In this document: positions 12,451 through 23,950 of the stretch, in pieces
Position numbering within the stretch: the stretch's first letter is position 1
Layout: each line of letters starts with the position of its first letter
Source: Hyparrhenia diplandra
Lineage: Eukaryota; Streptophyta; Magnoliopsida; Poales; Poaceae
Length of the DNA: 64,000 nt
Assembly: GCA_015847255.1 (NCBI GenBank)
Contig: JADLZK010010193.1
Span: 1-64,000, forward strand
Reading direction: 5' to 3'
Position numbers and translations under genes: made by a program
Notes under the pieces: generated by a model
Databases searched by the model: none
Seen by the model: the letters and a program-made list of their open reading frames with translations, nothing else
What the model was told of the DNA's origin: nothing

Positions 12451-14298
12451 TCATCCAGAAGAGGCCTCTTCGTTTGTAACCCACGTCGTGTGGGCAGAGA
12501 GGACACGCCCCATCCATCCTTGCAGAAGCCATTGGCCATCCTGGCAAATCATAAAGTCCTTGTGGTAACGCTTCAGGACCTCATCTTCGACTACGTTCAC
12601 AATGCTTGGTTTCAATGGCAGCTGCCTTAGGCCAGCTCGTTGGTTTCTTGTTTGCCATTGTCTATATTTCTCAGGGCGTTCCACTAGATCCGTGCCTTCA
12701 CAAGAAATGCCATTAAAAACATAACAACCAAGAATGGCTTTCTCGAACACCAATCGAGATTTACTCTCCCTTGAATGGTGGTGTCCAGCATGTCAAACAA
12801 TGCCATGTAATAGAAGAGTGTCTCGAAAAACCGTGACAAGAAGGAGGCACCATATGAACGATTCATAATGCTCTGAATGAATACATCTGGCCTCATCTTC
12901 TTGATGTTATTGAGGACAGTATCCCTTGGGCTTGGATCATCAAAGAATATGCTCTCTTCCATCAAGATGCTGAAACTAAATAGGTCAGTAACAATGAACA
13001 CCTCATCAGCGTCTCTATGCAAGTCCACAATAGAGGTATCCTCCCAGTTTTTGTGATTGCATGGAACTTGAATGAAGGAAAGCCAAGCTCATTGGCAAAA
13101 TTCATGAGCCGGTAGCCTACTTTCTCAATGTTCTCACCTGGCAAGCAAATAGGAGTGGGGCGGTGTATGGCAGTGATCTTCACTTCTGGCAGACCGCCTT
13201 TCTTACTAGCCAGCAAGCGGAGCAAGCCTGCCCAATGAAACCCCAATCGTGTACCATAATCCACGATATGCAACCTGCTTTTACCTACCATAGCCTGCAT
13301 GATGGTCATTGCTGAAAAATGAATGTCACATTGATGAAGCAACAAGCTTCGGAGTAAAGGATGTAGGCCTTGAGGAGCCCCCAGCAGAGGGGTACTCTAA
13401 CATAAACAACTGCCAAAGCTGGCTCCCTGTGCCTAGTATCCGTGCTTCTAGCCCCTTGGCGAAATAATAAGCTAACCGTTGGGTGGCGCCCCTGTTGCTG
13501 AAGCATGTTGCTTGATCTGCTTCAGTAGCTCATGCGCTGTCATGTGATCATCCGCTGTAAGAGCCTGCGCACAAGAGATCAACAACCTACGATTATGTCG
13601 ACCATATTGTTCCTTGCCCCTTTGATCCTCCTGCTCTTCCTACTTCTCTTCTCCACGTCAATGGCGACACACTCCATGCCCTTGATGCATGTCTCATAGG
13701 CATGCAACATGATTTTGCCAAGGATCTCGCTGCCACGTTTCTCCTCTAGGTCCTTGATCAACATCACAACTATATTGGTAGTACTTACCTCCTCCTCTAG
13801 AAGGTGAGTCTTATGGTACCTTTTCTCGACCCAACTATCAATAATGTTGCTTTCTTTGATTTGATTCACCACCTCATCGCTTCTGATATTGTCTTTGGGT
13901 AAGGCCAAGTTGGCTTCTTCCATATCATTCAAGGACTCCCCAATAATAGTACCCTTGGATAAGGGCAAATTGAGCGCACTTTTATCACCATGGCCTCCAT
14001 GCATGAAATCGTTGGGCCCCTCACAGTTGCTAGTGTTAATACCAAGGGAAGGGGAGGACAGGATACAAGCAAAGCACTGTTGCACCTGGAGTAGCGCAGG
14101 GTGATCATCGAGTTCATCATCGATGTCATCACCCATGAGCAAGTGTGAGACGTAAGAGAGCATCATCCCATTAGGGACATGGTGCTGGCCCTCACTGCTG
14201 CCATTGGGGCTCTGGTGAAGGACGGGGAAGACTGGTGGGGATGCTGGTGGCTGCTCCAGAAGATCCTTGATGAAGAATTCCTCTGGTGTGGTGGCCAT
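12451..14298 (-). pseudogene. GRAS (SCARECROW-like) copy 4, broken
   Basis: The ATG at 14298 (an in-frame ATG also at 14307) begins a 240-codon frame to 13579 with the complete N-terminal region: MATTPEEFF, the proline-rich QPPASPPVF, LLQVQQCFACIL, and the basic linker before LHRI. The frame is lost at about 13590, just before LHRI. The GRAS domain continues in further pieces at 13506-13306, 13345-12962 (LHIVDYGTRLGFHW), 13028-12684 (DEVFIVTDLFSFSILMEE) and 12753-12451, which ends with the SAW motifs YRQWQTRNQRAGL and GQWLLQGW. At least four frameshifts are present. The N-terminal frame could still produce a truncated protein lacking the whole GRAS domain. It belongs to the copy 1-4 subgroup. 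Confidence 0.87.
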
Positions 14299-15117
14299 GG
14301 TAATCAATGGTAGTGAGGTTGATTTGGGTTAATATAGATCATTATGAGCTGAACATAAGACTTTCAGTTAATGATGCTTAAAATCTGAGTGCAAAAAAAG
14401 ACGATGTCTGACTGTAACCCCAATGCTGCTTGGATGGAGATCGTGGCTCACGATATTTCCAAAGCTGCTTGAATAATAGTTGCAAAAGCTAGCTAGCTAT
14501 ACATAGGGCACATCAAAATAGTATTCTGGAAAGATCAATCCAACAAAACCCATTTCTTTTAACTAATAAAAATGACAAAGCAATAAGATACAGTGGTGTG
14601 CAAAATATATTTAGATAAGCCTTAACAACTAATGTAAAATAATTTATTTGTTCTTATTTTTAACGATCATTCTGTGGTGTTTACAATACTATTATCACAT
14701 ATATTATCATTATCTCCATACAAGACTGGGAAAAAACATTAACTGCGCCTATAGGAAAAGATTTATTCTTAATGTGGACTGATTTCTAGTATGGATTGTT
14801 TCCTTTGTATTCCATATGTCGAAAAGCATGTATTTACTATTTTAGTGCTGTTTTTGTATGGCCTCATGTATAGTCTTATCCTATTATTTTCTTCTTAATA
14901 TCATGACATACGCATATCTCCCACGCATTCAAGAAAAAAAAAAAGGAAAACGGTTCATAAGTCATTGTTATATAGATTCCTCCAAAACTATATTCAAGGA
15001 TGATGAGAATCCACTGTTGCTCCTCTATTGCCGCAGGTCCTCGATGTTTGAAGCATGGTAACAACTTCCAACATGGAAAGTACATATTTGGCAGAATTAC
15101 TAGCGCACAACACTACC
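14299..15117. other. Spacer upstream of GRAS copy 4
   Basis: AT-rich spacer with the unit-conserved block at 14400-14540 and blocks at 14640-14790 resembling 24340-24500. The right end (about 14990-15112) is the left half of a kinase-exon remnant described separately. Confidence 0.5.
14995..15112 (-). pseudogene. Receptor-like kinase last-exon remnant, part 1 (split by copia)
   Basis: Aligned by eye to the kinase remnant at 24661-24820: shared ttgctcctctattgccgcagg, gaagcatggtaacaacttcc and ctagcgcacaac. On the minus strand it corresponds to the end of kinase subdomain XI (LEVVTMLQ). The copia element is inserted exactly where the sister sequence continues with the LALLCASN part, which resumes here after 20282. 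The reading frame is degraded. Confidence 0.55.
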
Positions 15118-15506
15118 TGTTACTCCCTGCAACCAGCAGCACCAAAGTGTTCCTCCTCCCTGATCCCTGAACAAAAGTAGAAGAAGAGCCAAGATCTTCA
15201 CACACACACTCACACTCGGTTCCAGCAGTGGCAGAGAACTGAACACTCTGAATGTTGGGGCAAATGAGCTGCCTTTGGCTGGTGCCTTTGCCTTTCTATT
15301 TATAGCTAAAAATGACTACAAGTTTCAGCCCTAGTGGCTTTCCTGGAAACTTCCCAAAGGGAAGACCTTGACCTGAGTCAAGTCTCCTACTAAACCAGCC
15401 CTAGTGTGTGGCTTTCCTAGCAACTTCCTACAGCCCTAGTGGCTTTCCTAGCAACTTCCTAGAAGGTGCAGCAAACTATACAAGGGTAGCAGCAGATTAC
15501 CTTTCA
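15118..15506 (-). repeat. copia 3' LTR
   Basis: 389-bp LTR, downstream in the element's minus orientation. It contains repeated ccctagtggctttcctag units and, read on the minus strand, a TATA-like ctataaatag. The purine tract lies immediately inside at 15507-15522. Confidence 0.88.
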
Positions 15507-15539
15507 ATCTTCCCCTAATCCTGCTGCTAACCTGAAGCC

Positions 15540-16379
15540 TTGACCTCATACATGCCGATCATGCCTCGTAGCTCCATGAACCGAAGGCGCCCAAGCGGCT
15601 TGGTGAGGATGTCAGCAAGTTGCCACTCCGGTGTCGGCGAACTCGATGACGAGGTGTCCTCCATCGACGCAGTCACGAAGGAAGTGGAACTTCACATCGA
15701 TGTGCATGCTTCGGTCGTGGAGGACGGGGTTCTTTGCCAGCGCAATGGCCGGCTGGTTGTCCACCTTCAATGCTGGTGAGCTCACCCAACAGCCAGCGCG
15801 CAGCCACACAACTTGGCACGCCGCAGTGGCCACTACCACATACTCTAACCTCGCAAGTAGACAACGCCATCATCTTCGCTTCAGATTGACGCCCCCGCGG
15901 CGCGGATCCAAGGAAGACAAGCATGCCCGACGTGTCCGCCCGTCCATCCACATCTCCAGCCATGTCCATATCAATGTAAGCCGTGAGCCCTTGCTCACCC
16001 ACCTTGGCCTTGGGTGGCGCATCGCTGAACACCGTCACCGAAGCCCGCCGCCCGGGGGAATACGACACCCATGTCCGTGAGTGCCCCCGGATGTAGCACA
16101 ACAGCCGCTGACCGTCCAATGGTCCTCCCACGGTCTTCTAGAAAACCGGCTCACATATCCAACGGCGATCGAGATGTCCGGGCCGAGTGTGAGTGAGCCA
16201 CCGCAGCCCGCCGACGATAATCCGTAGCGCGTCGCCGCCCACCTCGCCACCGCTGTTCTTCTTCTCGACGCCTTGACCCGCTCCTCCATTTGCGTCGCCA
16301 TGGGTTGGTAGCCCATCATCACGGCCCGCTCCACCTTCTCCTTCCCCTGTTTTACCTCAATGTCGAGATAGTACGACAA
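15540..16379 (-). pseudogene. copia RNase H and 3' end of reverse transcriptase, broken
   Basis: On the minus strand the pieces 16379-16035 (SYYLDIEV), 16131-15673 and 15839-15612 carry copia RNase H landmarks: GYVSRF-type sequence, LTAYIDMDMAGD..DTSGMLVFLGS, and the C-terminal VDNQPAIALAKNPVLHDR / HIDVKFHFLRD. The tail resembles the usual ...MELRGMIGM end near 15540. Frames change at least twice, so no active enzyme is expected. Confidence 0.82.
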
Positions 16380-17017
16380 AGTGCGCCGAGGTCGCTCATC
16401 TGGAACTGCGCCGCCATCTCCTCCTTGAAGGCGTCAATGTCCCTCGGTCATGCCCCGGTCATGATCAAATCTTCGACGCACACCTCGATGATGAGTTGCT
16501 CATTCCCCCCCATCGTCGGGTGTACAAGGCGTGCTCTGTCGCACACCGCGTGAACCCGAGCTCTACCATGGTGGCATCGAGCTTGGTGTTCCACGCCCGC
16601 GGTGCTTAGCGCAACCCATGAGCGCCTTTGCGGAGCCGCAGCACCTTGTGCTTTGCTCCCTTCAATCGCAAATCCTAGAGCCTACCACACGTAGACCTCC
16701 TCCGCTAGGTCGCCATTGAGGAACGCCGACTTGACGTCAAGATGATGGACCGACCAATCCTTGGCCACCGCCAACGCGAGCAACAGCCGCCCACGGACTC
16801 CCATCTCGCGCCGCCCGGAGCAAAACCTCCTCGAAGTCGACCCCGCGCGCTGCACGAATCCCTCGGCCACGAGCCCCCCCTTGTGTTTCACCACCTCGCC
16901 GCGCTCGTCCTTCTTCACCTTGAAGACCCATTTGAGCCCAATCGGCCGGCATCCCGCCGGCGGATCAGTCAGCTCCCAGGTCTGGTTGGCCTCGATGGAC
17001 CGTATCCCTTCCAGCAT
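16380..17017 (-). pseudogene. copia reverse transcriptase, broken
   Basis: Piece 17017-16682 shows the RT start (WELTDPPAGCRPIGLKWVFK) and the SVHHLDVKSAFLNGDL motif. Further on, the region of the catalytic YVDD box (about 16470-16484) reads CVED, so the tyrosine and the first aspartate are changed. Frames shift between pieces. It lies between integrase and RNase H as expected for Ty1/copia. Confidence 0.82.
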
Positions 17018-17443
17018 GCCTTATGCCACGCTACGTCGCGCTCCACAACGGCGAACGTGGCTGGCTCCTTTGCGCTCATCAGCAAAAAGCTCGATCGTCA
17101 TCGGCGGCGCGCCGCGACCTCGGCGCCTACCCCCGATCACGTTGTCCATCTGACGGAAGCACACCTCGTCACCATCGTGGAGAGCGTCCACGAACTCGGA
17201 TACATCACTCGGCGGAGTGGAAAACTCCACCGCCATTGGGGTCCCCTGCTCTGGCAAAATACGGGAGCTTGGTGATGCCAGGCTTGCCCCACCAGGACTT
17301 GGCGGCTCCACCGCCTCCGCCGCTGGCTCCGAATGCACCTCCTCTGCGCCGTTCTAGCGCTCGATCACCAATTGCTCGACAACGAAGTCCCTTGTGAAGC
17401 CGCCGGAATCCTCTGCTTCCCCTGTCGTGGTGGTGTCCCACTT

Positions 17444-18140
17444 CTAGGCCGCTGCCTCATCCAAGACAACGTCCCTCGACACCACCACCTTCCCCCAAGC
17501 CGGGTCGAATAGCCGGTAGGCCTTTGTCCCTTCCTCGTAGCCTAGGAACACCATCTTGGTGCTCCGGTCTTCAAGCTTCCCAAGGCCGGGCTTGATGGTC
17601 ATCACGTGTCCGATAGAGCTGAAAGTGCACAGGTACGAGACATTGGGCTTGCGCCCGTGCCACGCCTCATATGGCATCATCCCCTTCAAGGCCTTGGTCA
17701 GTGAGGGGATCAAAATGAACACCGCCGTGCTCACCGCCTCGCCCCAGAACTCCGCCAGCATCCCCTTCGCCTTCAGCATCGAGCGCGACATCCCGACGAT
17801 GGTCTGGCTGCCCCGCTCGACCACGCCGTTCTGCTCGCAGTGGCGTGTATGGCGTCGTCAGGTGGCGTACCACCCCCTCCTCAGTGCAGTAGGTGGCGAA
17901 TTCAACCGTCGTGAACTCGTCGCCTCGGTCTGTCCTCAGGACACATAGCTTCTTGCCTGAGTTTGCCTCCGCCCGCTCCTTGAACCGCTTGATGCCCTCC
18001 GCCTCCTCATCCTTGCTCGTCAGGAGCTGCAGCCACATGTACCATTTGCAGTCTTCCACGAGCAGGAGGAAATACCTCCGGCCACCATGCGTCGCCAGCG
18101 TGATAGGCCCGCAAAGGTCACCGTTGTTGAGCTGGAGCAC
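17444..18140 (-). pseudogene. copia integrase, broken
   Basis: Two overlapping pieces (18140-17667 and 17824-17444) contain the integrase core: GGRRYFLLLVEDCKWYMWLQ, LRTDRGDEF, and the later EFWGEAVSTAVF, PYEAWHGRKPNVSYL and KMVFLGYEEGTKAYRLF motifs. The frame shifts near 17820. A stop follows where the linker to RT continues (about 17442). Classic copia integrase, inactive as written. Confidence 0.88.
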
Positions 18141-18495
18141 CTCGACGCCCGGTACTTTGCCACCTTTGGGAACAATAGATGCCTTTGCTTCCTTGTGTTT
18201 CCCATAGCTGTCACACAGCTCGCCGGCATGTGTGATCTATGGCAGTCCAGTCACCATCTTGCTCAGACGGCCGAGTGCCTCGAAGCTCAGGTGGCCAAAC
18301 CTCCGATGCCACAGCCACGGCTCCTCTGTGCACGCCGCCGCGAGACACACCGGTTGCTCCTCCTTTAGGTCAAGAAGGTACAGCCGATTCCTAGGCGTGC
18401 GACCTTGGCGACAAGGCGCCGCTCCCGATCCCTAATCCTCAACACCCCTAAACGGATCAGGACCTTCAACCCGCGCTCGTCTAGCTGCCCCAAGC

Positions 18496-18960
18496 TCACA
18501 ATGCTTGAGCACAACTAGGGGATGTAATACACATCCTGCAGCGCACGGTGCTCCCCGTTGTGGCACCGGAACACGACGGTGCCCTGCCCGTAGATGGTGA
18601 CCCGCGAGCCATCGCCGAACTTGAACGGGTCGGTTTTGTTCTCGTCGAGGTCGGAGAAGACGACCTTGTTCCCCGTCGTGTGGTTGCTAGCCCCAGAGTC
18701 CAGGTACCACCACTGCTCCAGCTTGTCGCCGACCGTGCCCAACAGCACCCATGCTCGTGGCTCATCAAGCTCGACGGGTTGCGGCGCAGTCCTCTGCTCC
18801 ACCTCCGCCTCCTCTGCTTCGCCATCCTGCATCGCGCGTGGTCGCCGCCGCTCTCATCCCCGAGCCTAGTGGGCCTCCTCCTTCTTCTCCACCTTCTTCG
18901 TCGGGAACTCCTTCGGAAAGTGCCCGGTCTTCCCGTACTGTCGGCATGCATTGGGGTCGA
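18496..18960 (-). pseudogene. copia zinc knuckle and protease region, broken
   Basis: Around 18905-18960 the minus strand carries a degenerate CCHC zinc knuckle (CRQYGKTGHFPKE; the second and last cysteines are replaced). Piece 18832-18515 contains WYLDSGASNHTTG, the copia aspartic protease active-site motif D-S-G-A, followed by the usual GDGS and LQDVYYIP motifs. A stop follows at about 18515. Confidence 0.85.
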
Positions 18961-19081
18961 AGCTCTTCTTCTTCTTCCCCTTGCCGCTCGGCTTCCCGCA
19001 GGGCCTTGTCACCGTCGGCATTTCCGTCACACCTGGAGGAGTTCTCCCCGGTCCATCGCTTCATGTGCGTGTTCCACTGCT

Positions 19082-19789
19082 TCATGTGTGCATTCCACTG
19101 CTCCTCGGTGAGCAACAGCTTGCCACTCTCCTTCCACTCGAGCGGTGCTCGGTCCGCGACTCTGCAAGGCGGAGTCGGCCGATGACGTCGTCAAGCGAGA
19201 CCACGTCCAGGTCCAGGGTGGCCTCAATTGTACACGTCATCTGGTTGTACTTGGTCGGGCACGTGCGGAGTAGCTTGCACACGACGTCCTCCTCGTCCAT
19301 CTTCTTTCCCAGCGACGCCAGCTGGCTTGCTAGTGACTGGAACCGAAGGGCGAAGTCCTCCACAGCCTCGCCATGGAGGAACTTGAGATCGCCGAAGTCC
19401 CTACGCAGCTGCTGCGCCTTGGCCCTCTTGGCTCGATCCGAGCCAACACGGAACGAAGCGAGCATGTCCCATGCCTCCTTCGCCGTGTCCTTGTTGCCGA
19501 TGGCCTGGTGAAACTACGTGGGCATGGAAGACAACAGCGCGTCCATGACCTGGACCTCATCATCCTCCACATCAGTGCCCTCCGTCACAGCCTTCTAGAG
19601 CTTGCGCGCCTTCAACCGCCACTTCATCAGTACCACCCACTCGCCGTAGTTGGTGCGGGTGAGCTGCGGCCAATCCCGCGAGCTCGTCTCCCGCACTGTC
19701 CTGATGATGACCTCCTTGACCGGCGCCGAAACAGAGCCACCCGCTCCAGAGTCCGGACTGGACCTCCTACTTCCCTCCAGTGCCGCCAC
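19082..19789 (-). pseudogene. copia gag (UBN2-type), broken by in-frame stops
   Basis: Pieces 19789-19595 (LTRTNYGEWVVLMKWRLKAR) and 19465-19082 are in the same frame and separated by at least two TAG stops (near 19595 and about 19515). The second piece is a UBN2-type gag (KAQQLRRDFGDLKFLHGE, VEDFALRFQSLASQLASLG, YNQMTCTIEATLDLD). This position next to the 5' LTR fits the capsid gene of a copia element. Confidence 0.85.
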
Positions 19790-19851
19790 CTATCACCGAG
19801 GACTCATCACCACTTCCCATCGCTCCGCTGATGGGCTCGAACAACGATGTA

Positions 19852-19865
19852 CGGCTCCGATACCA
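19852..19865 (-). other. copia primer-binding site
   Basis: Read on the minus strand, TGGTATCGGAGCC lies two bases inside the 5' LTR. It matches the usual plant copia PBS TGGTATCAGAGC, complementary to initiator tRNA-Met, with one mismatch. Confidence 0.8.
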
Positions 19866-19867
19866 CG

Positions 19868-20277
19868 TGTTACTCCCCGCAGCACCAAGGTGAGCAACCT
19901 GCCCACCTCCTTCTTCCTCCTCCCAGAACCAAGGTAGAAGAAAAGTCGAGCTCTTCACACACACACTCGGTTCCAGCAGTGGCTGAGAACTGAACACTCT
20001 GAATGTTGGGGCAAATGAGCTTTCTTTTGGATGGTGCCTTTGTCTTTCTATTTATAACTGAAAATGACTACAAGTTTCATCCCTAGTGGCTTTCCTGGTA
20101 ACTTCCCAAAGGGAAGACCTTGACCTGAGTCAAGTCTCCTACTAAACTAGCCCTAGTGGCTTTCTTAGCAACTTCTTACAGCCCTAGTGGCTTTCCTAGC
20201 GACTTCCTACAACCTTGTAGCCTTCCTAGCAACTTCCTAGAAGCTGCAGCAAACTAGTTGCAGCAGATTATCTTTCA
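19868..20277 (-). repeat. copia 5' LTR
   Basis: 410-bp LTR, upstream in the element's minus orientation. It is homologous to 15118-15506 but clearly diverged, with a different arrangement of ccctagtggctttcctag repeats. It ends ...ttatctttca before the target duplication ctacc. Confidence 0.88.
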
Positions 20278-20282
20278 CTACC

Positions 20283-20330
20283 AACTTGAACATTCTGTAA
20301 TCCGAGCTTGATGTGCTTTGTAAATTTAGT
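20283..20330 (-). pseudogene. Receptor-like kinase last-exon remnant, part 2
   Basis: Continuation of the kinase remnant after the copia insertion: cattctgtaatccgagctt..gatgtgctttg aligns with 24785-24820. The exon was whole before the copia insertion. Confidence 0.5.
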
Positions 20331-21485
20331 TCTGTATATTAATTCATGTTAAATTCTTAGTAGCACTTGAGGTTTGAAAACTAAGAAATGGGATTCATTT
20401 TCAGAGTGCTCGCTGGGTTGGCTTGCAGTAGTGGCTACGGCAATCCATTACATCCCTGATGATGTAGCCAATGCCATATAACTAAAGAGTAAATGCCCAC
20501 CCCCAGTCGACATTTCCCCCCCCCCACCCCCCCTAATCCTATTTTCTGGCTTCGCCACTGCATCCATCAGTACGATGTTCAAAAGCTGGGGAGTTCTGAG
20601 TCCATAGTGAAGGGTCTGTTGGAACACCGTTGTATTCTGGAGATGGTAGAGAAGCTGGTGACACGCCCAGAAGGAACAACACAGAAGAATGGTGTACCTG
20701 AACAAGGAAACCCAGAGCTGTCAGTCTGTAACCTTTGAAGAAGCACTCCCAGGTCCCAGTAAGCCTCATGTGGATATTGTAGAAGATTGTTTTAGATGAT
20801 GAAGACAGAATCACCAGTCCATCACACCAACATGGAGTATAAATTCTGTTGATAGCAGACTGAACCAGAGAAAGCAAAAACCGCCAGGCATCTCTTCTCT
20901 TCATGCAACATCTGTCGCTCTGGCACGCTGTGGCATTTCCCAATTACTTCGAGCTTAATATATTTTACTGGTACCGTCTCAAGTAATAGTTGACTGCCTC
21001 CTGTAGCATCTACACAAACAACTGCACTGCAGTGCATTTCCATCTTGTCAACAAGATGAGGAGCTGCAGATCATTTATGTGCCTATACTGAGGTCTGCTT
21101 TGTTAGCATGATGTAAATATAGTAATGGTTGTCCTCGACTTGTGCGCATATGCGGTTGGCTTAGCATGCCACCTCAGATGCTATATAAAATATCATCCTT
21201 TTGCATATTACAATCTCTTTCATGCTCGAAACAGACAACAAGAAAGGGAACTCCGACAGCAGGGTAATTTCTATTTGCACTCGAGTATTGTAGGTTCCAA
21301 AAAGGCCAGTAAAAAAGCCTTTCAAATCGACAGTACTAGAACTCTGTGTAGTATCAGTCGTGTCTACTGTAACAGTATGTTGGCAATCAAAAATACAAGA
21401 ATTACAATAACATACAACCACAAATGCCAGCAGCTGTAGTGAGCAAATTCTCCAATCAGAGGCAGTTTCAGAGGACCACGCTATA
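20331..21485. other. Conserved spacer between copia and GRAS copy 5
   Basis: Segments at 20430-20830, 20870-21060 and 21220-21440 have counterparts at 24900-25180, 25190-25390 and 25420-25620, and partly at 29590-30080. The block around 20870-21060 reads on the minus strand as a short cysteine-containing frame (GGSQLLLETVPVKYIKLEV) conserved in all three spacers. It may be another exon of the kinase gene but I do not recognise it. A C-run (20516-20530) is a simple-sequence tract. Confidence 0.45.
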
Positions 21486-23375
21486 TCATTCAACATTGGA
21501 AGAACCTAAACCTCTAGAAGAGGTATCTGCTGCAACCCATGTCGAGTGGGCAAAGTGGGCACGCCCCCTCCATCCTTGCAAAAGCCATTGACCATCCTGG
21601 GTGATCAGGAAGTCCTTGTGGTGGTGCTTTGTGACCATATCTTTCACTACCTCTACAATGCTTGTCTTCAGTGGCATCTGCCTCAGGCCAGCCCGTTGGT
21701 TTCTCATCTGCCATTGCCTGTACCTCTCAGGGCGTTCCACCAGGTCCGCGCCTTCGCAGCTGAGGGCATTCAGCGCAGAGCGTCCAAGCACGACCTGCTC
21801 TAGTACCACTCGATGTTTACTCTCCCTTGGGATGGTTGCATCAAATATGTCAAACAGTGCCATGTAGTAGAACAGCATCTCTCGAAATCGCGACAGAAAG
21901 GATGAACCATACGAATAATTATAGACGCTCTGGATGAACACATGAGGTCTCATCTTACTGATGTTACTAAGAACAATATCCCTGGTGCTTAGGCCATCAA
22001 TGGATATGATGTCGTCCATCAAGGTGCTGAAACTAAAGAGGTCATTAACGACAAGCACCTCATCGGCCTCTATGTTCCAGGTCCTCGATGCAAGCATCCT
22101 CCCAGTTTTTCTTGATAGTGTGGAACTTGAACGAAGGTAGACCAAACAGATGGGCAGATCTGCTGAGCCGGCACCCTATTTCCTCAATCTTCTCGGTTGG
22201 GAAGGATTTAAGCTTGGGGAGACCAATGGCTGTGATCTTCACCTCTGGCAGGGCACCCTCTCTACTCGCCAATGAGCGGAGCAAGCCCGCCCACTGGTAT
22301 GCAAACTGCATACCATAATCAACAATGTGTAACCTGCTCTTGCCCACCATGGCCTGCATGATGGTCACCTCAGAGAAAACAAGTGCGACCTTGTTGAAGC
22401 AGCAGGCTTCATAGTAAAGACTGGAGGCCTTGAGGAACTCCACAACAGAAGGTTGCTCTGCCATTAGCAACTTCCAAAGCAGACTCCCCGTGCCCACTAG
22501 CCGTGCCTCCAGCCCCTTGGTGAAACATTGAGCTAGCCGTTGCGTGGCGTCCCCTGTTTCTGATGCATGCTGCGTGATCTGCGTCAGCAGCTCCCGTGCT
22601 CTCGATTGATTGTTCACAGCCACCTCTTGCGCACAGGAGATCATCAAGCTGCGTATATCCACCACATTGTCCCTCCCCTTGCTGCTAGAACTGTTCATGT
22701 TCTTCTTTCCCACTTCATTGTCCATGGTGACATGCAGGTTGTCCATGCCCCTGATGCAAGCTTTGTAACCATGCAACATCATTTCGTCAAGCATCTCATT
22801 GCCCGAGTCGTTGTCCTCTTGCTCCTTGGTCATCGCCATAGCTTTGCTTGTTCTTGTTATCTCCATTTGTAGATGATCATCCGTACTATGCCTCTTCTTC
22901 ACCCTGCTGTGACTGCTGCTTTCCCTGACTCCGTGATTCACCAAATCATCCTTTCTAAAGTTATCTTTGGGCAAGAGCCTGTTGGCCTCTTCCATGCCTT
23001 TCAAGAACGCCCCCACAGCATCTATGCCCTTGGATAAAGCCGAATTGAGCTCACTTTCATCAACATTGCCTTCATGGAAGAAATCGTCGGACCCGTCCCT
23101 GCTGCTAGTGTTAGGGCCGGAAGGGGAAGACAGGATCTGAGCAAAGGGCTGCTGCACCTGAGTAGCGCAGGGTGATCATTGATGTTATCATCAATATCAT
23201 CGTCCTCCATGAGCACGTGTGAGACGTAAGATAGCATCATCTCATTAGGTACATGATGCTGGTCCTTGCTGTTTCCAATGGGCTTCTGGGGAAGGTTATC
23301 AGGGAAGACAGGTGGGGATGGTGGTGACTGCTCTATGAGACCCTTGCCGAAGAATTCCTCAGGTGTGGTGGCCAT
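21486..23375 (-). pseudogene. GRAS (SCARECROW-like) copy 5, nearly full length, two frameshifts
   Basis: The ATG at 23375 opens MATTPEEFFGKGLIEQSPPSPPVF. One base is missing near 23160 (cacctgagtagcg versus cacctggagtagcg in sisters). After this a 365-codon frame (23157-22060) carries the N-terminal motif QPFAQIL, LHRI (LMISCAQEVAVNNQSRARELL), the VHIID core LHIVDYGMQFAYQW and LHRII. An extra C near 22076 (tgttccaggtcc versus tgttcaggtcc) shifts the frame again. The last 219-codon frame (22145-21486) gives PFYRE (FYYMALFDIFDATIPRE) and the full SAW region (RYRQWQMRNQRAGL, GQWLLQGWRGR, STW), ending ...LGSSNVE. Both lesions are single-base changes in short homopolymers, so they could be sequence errors rather than true mutations. 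About 630 codons, normal for this family. Confidence 0.88.
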
Positions 23376-23796
23376 GGATGATCAACGGTAGGGCAGTCAG
23401 TGTTTCAGTACCCAAGATGAACAGAGGACTCCAATTTGGTCAATGGTTCCTACAATCCGAATGCAAAAGATGATGGCTACCTGTAACTCCAATATAATGC
23501 TGCATGGACAGTGGAGATGAATAGATAATGGATAGCGATATTTCCAAAGTTGCTTGGCTAATGGTTCCGAAAGCTAGAATTAGTTTCGGAGAAAGCATCG
23601 AAACAATCCCCATTTGATTTACCTATTGAAAATAACAAAGCAAGAAGACGTCATGCATATTTAAATAAGATTTATAGGTTAATGTAGAGTAATAGTGATC
23701 AGCAAAACAATATAGTAGCTGAGCTTGGACGCAGGCAATAGACAGCTTCAATAGGTGTTTATACAATTTTTTGCAAATGTGAAAGAAGGTACGTAC

Positions 23797-23950
23797 AGGA
23801 CGGCAAAGCTGAGAGGCACCGGCAGTGCCAAGACAAGGCTCTTGCTGGCCATGGCATTTGCGCAAACACCTTGCGCCTGCTCCCCAGTACACGGTAAGCC
23901 GGCACCTGCTCGGCTGCTCTTGGGCTCTGGGCACAGGCAGCGCGCCAGAT
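23797..23950 (-). other. Candidate 5' UTR exon of GRAS copy 5
   Basis: A GC-rich block ending on the minus strand in TCCT|GTACGTACC, a good plant splice-donor sequence, is repeated in front of copies 5, 6 and 7 (donors at about 23796, 27961 and 33070). Related LISCL genes often have a 5' UTR intron. I could not place a matching acceptor before the ATG, so this is an inference. Confidence 0.3.

Larger units (their letters stand above)
15118..20277 (-). mobile_element. Ty1/copia LTR retrotransposon, decayed, minus orientation
   Basis: A complete element bounded by TG...CA LTRs (15118-15506 and 19868-20277) and flanked by the 5-bp target duplication ctacc (15113-15117 and 20278-20282). Domain order on the minus strand is gag, zinc knuckle, protease region, integrase, reverse transcriptase, RNase H, as in Ty1/copia. 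A primer-binding site resembling the initiator tRNA-Met complement (TGGTATCGGAGCC) adjoins the right LTR. A purine tract (ttaggggaagat on the minus strand) adjoins the left LTR. All coding segments carry frameshifts or in-frame stops and the LTRs differ by many substitutions and indels, so it is an old, non-autonomous copy. It is inserted in a receptor-kinase remnant of the GRAS array. Confidence 0.93.

Noticed and set aside
16742..17275. Long plus-strand frames across the copia element (also 17023-17397, 18548-19111, 18951-19511)
   Set aside because: They are antisense shadows of GC-rich gag-pol sequence; the minus strand carries the recognisable domains.
20510..20530. C-run as a regulatory or quadruplex site
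   Set aside because: A simple-sequence tract in a degraded spacer with no conservation in the other units.
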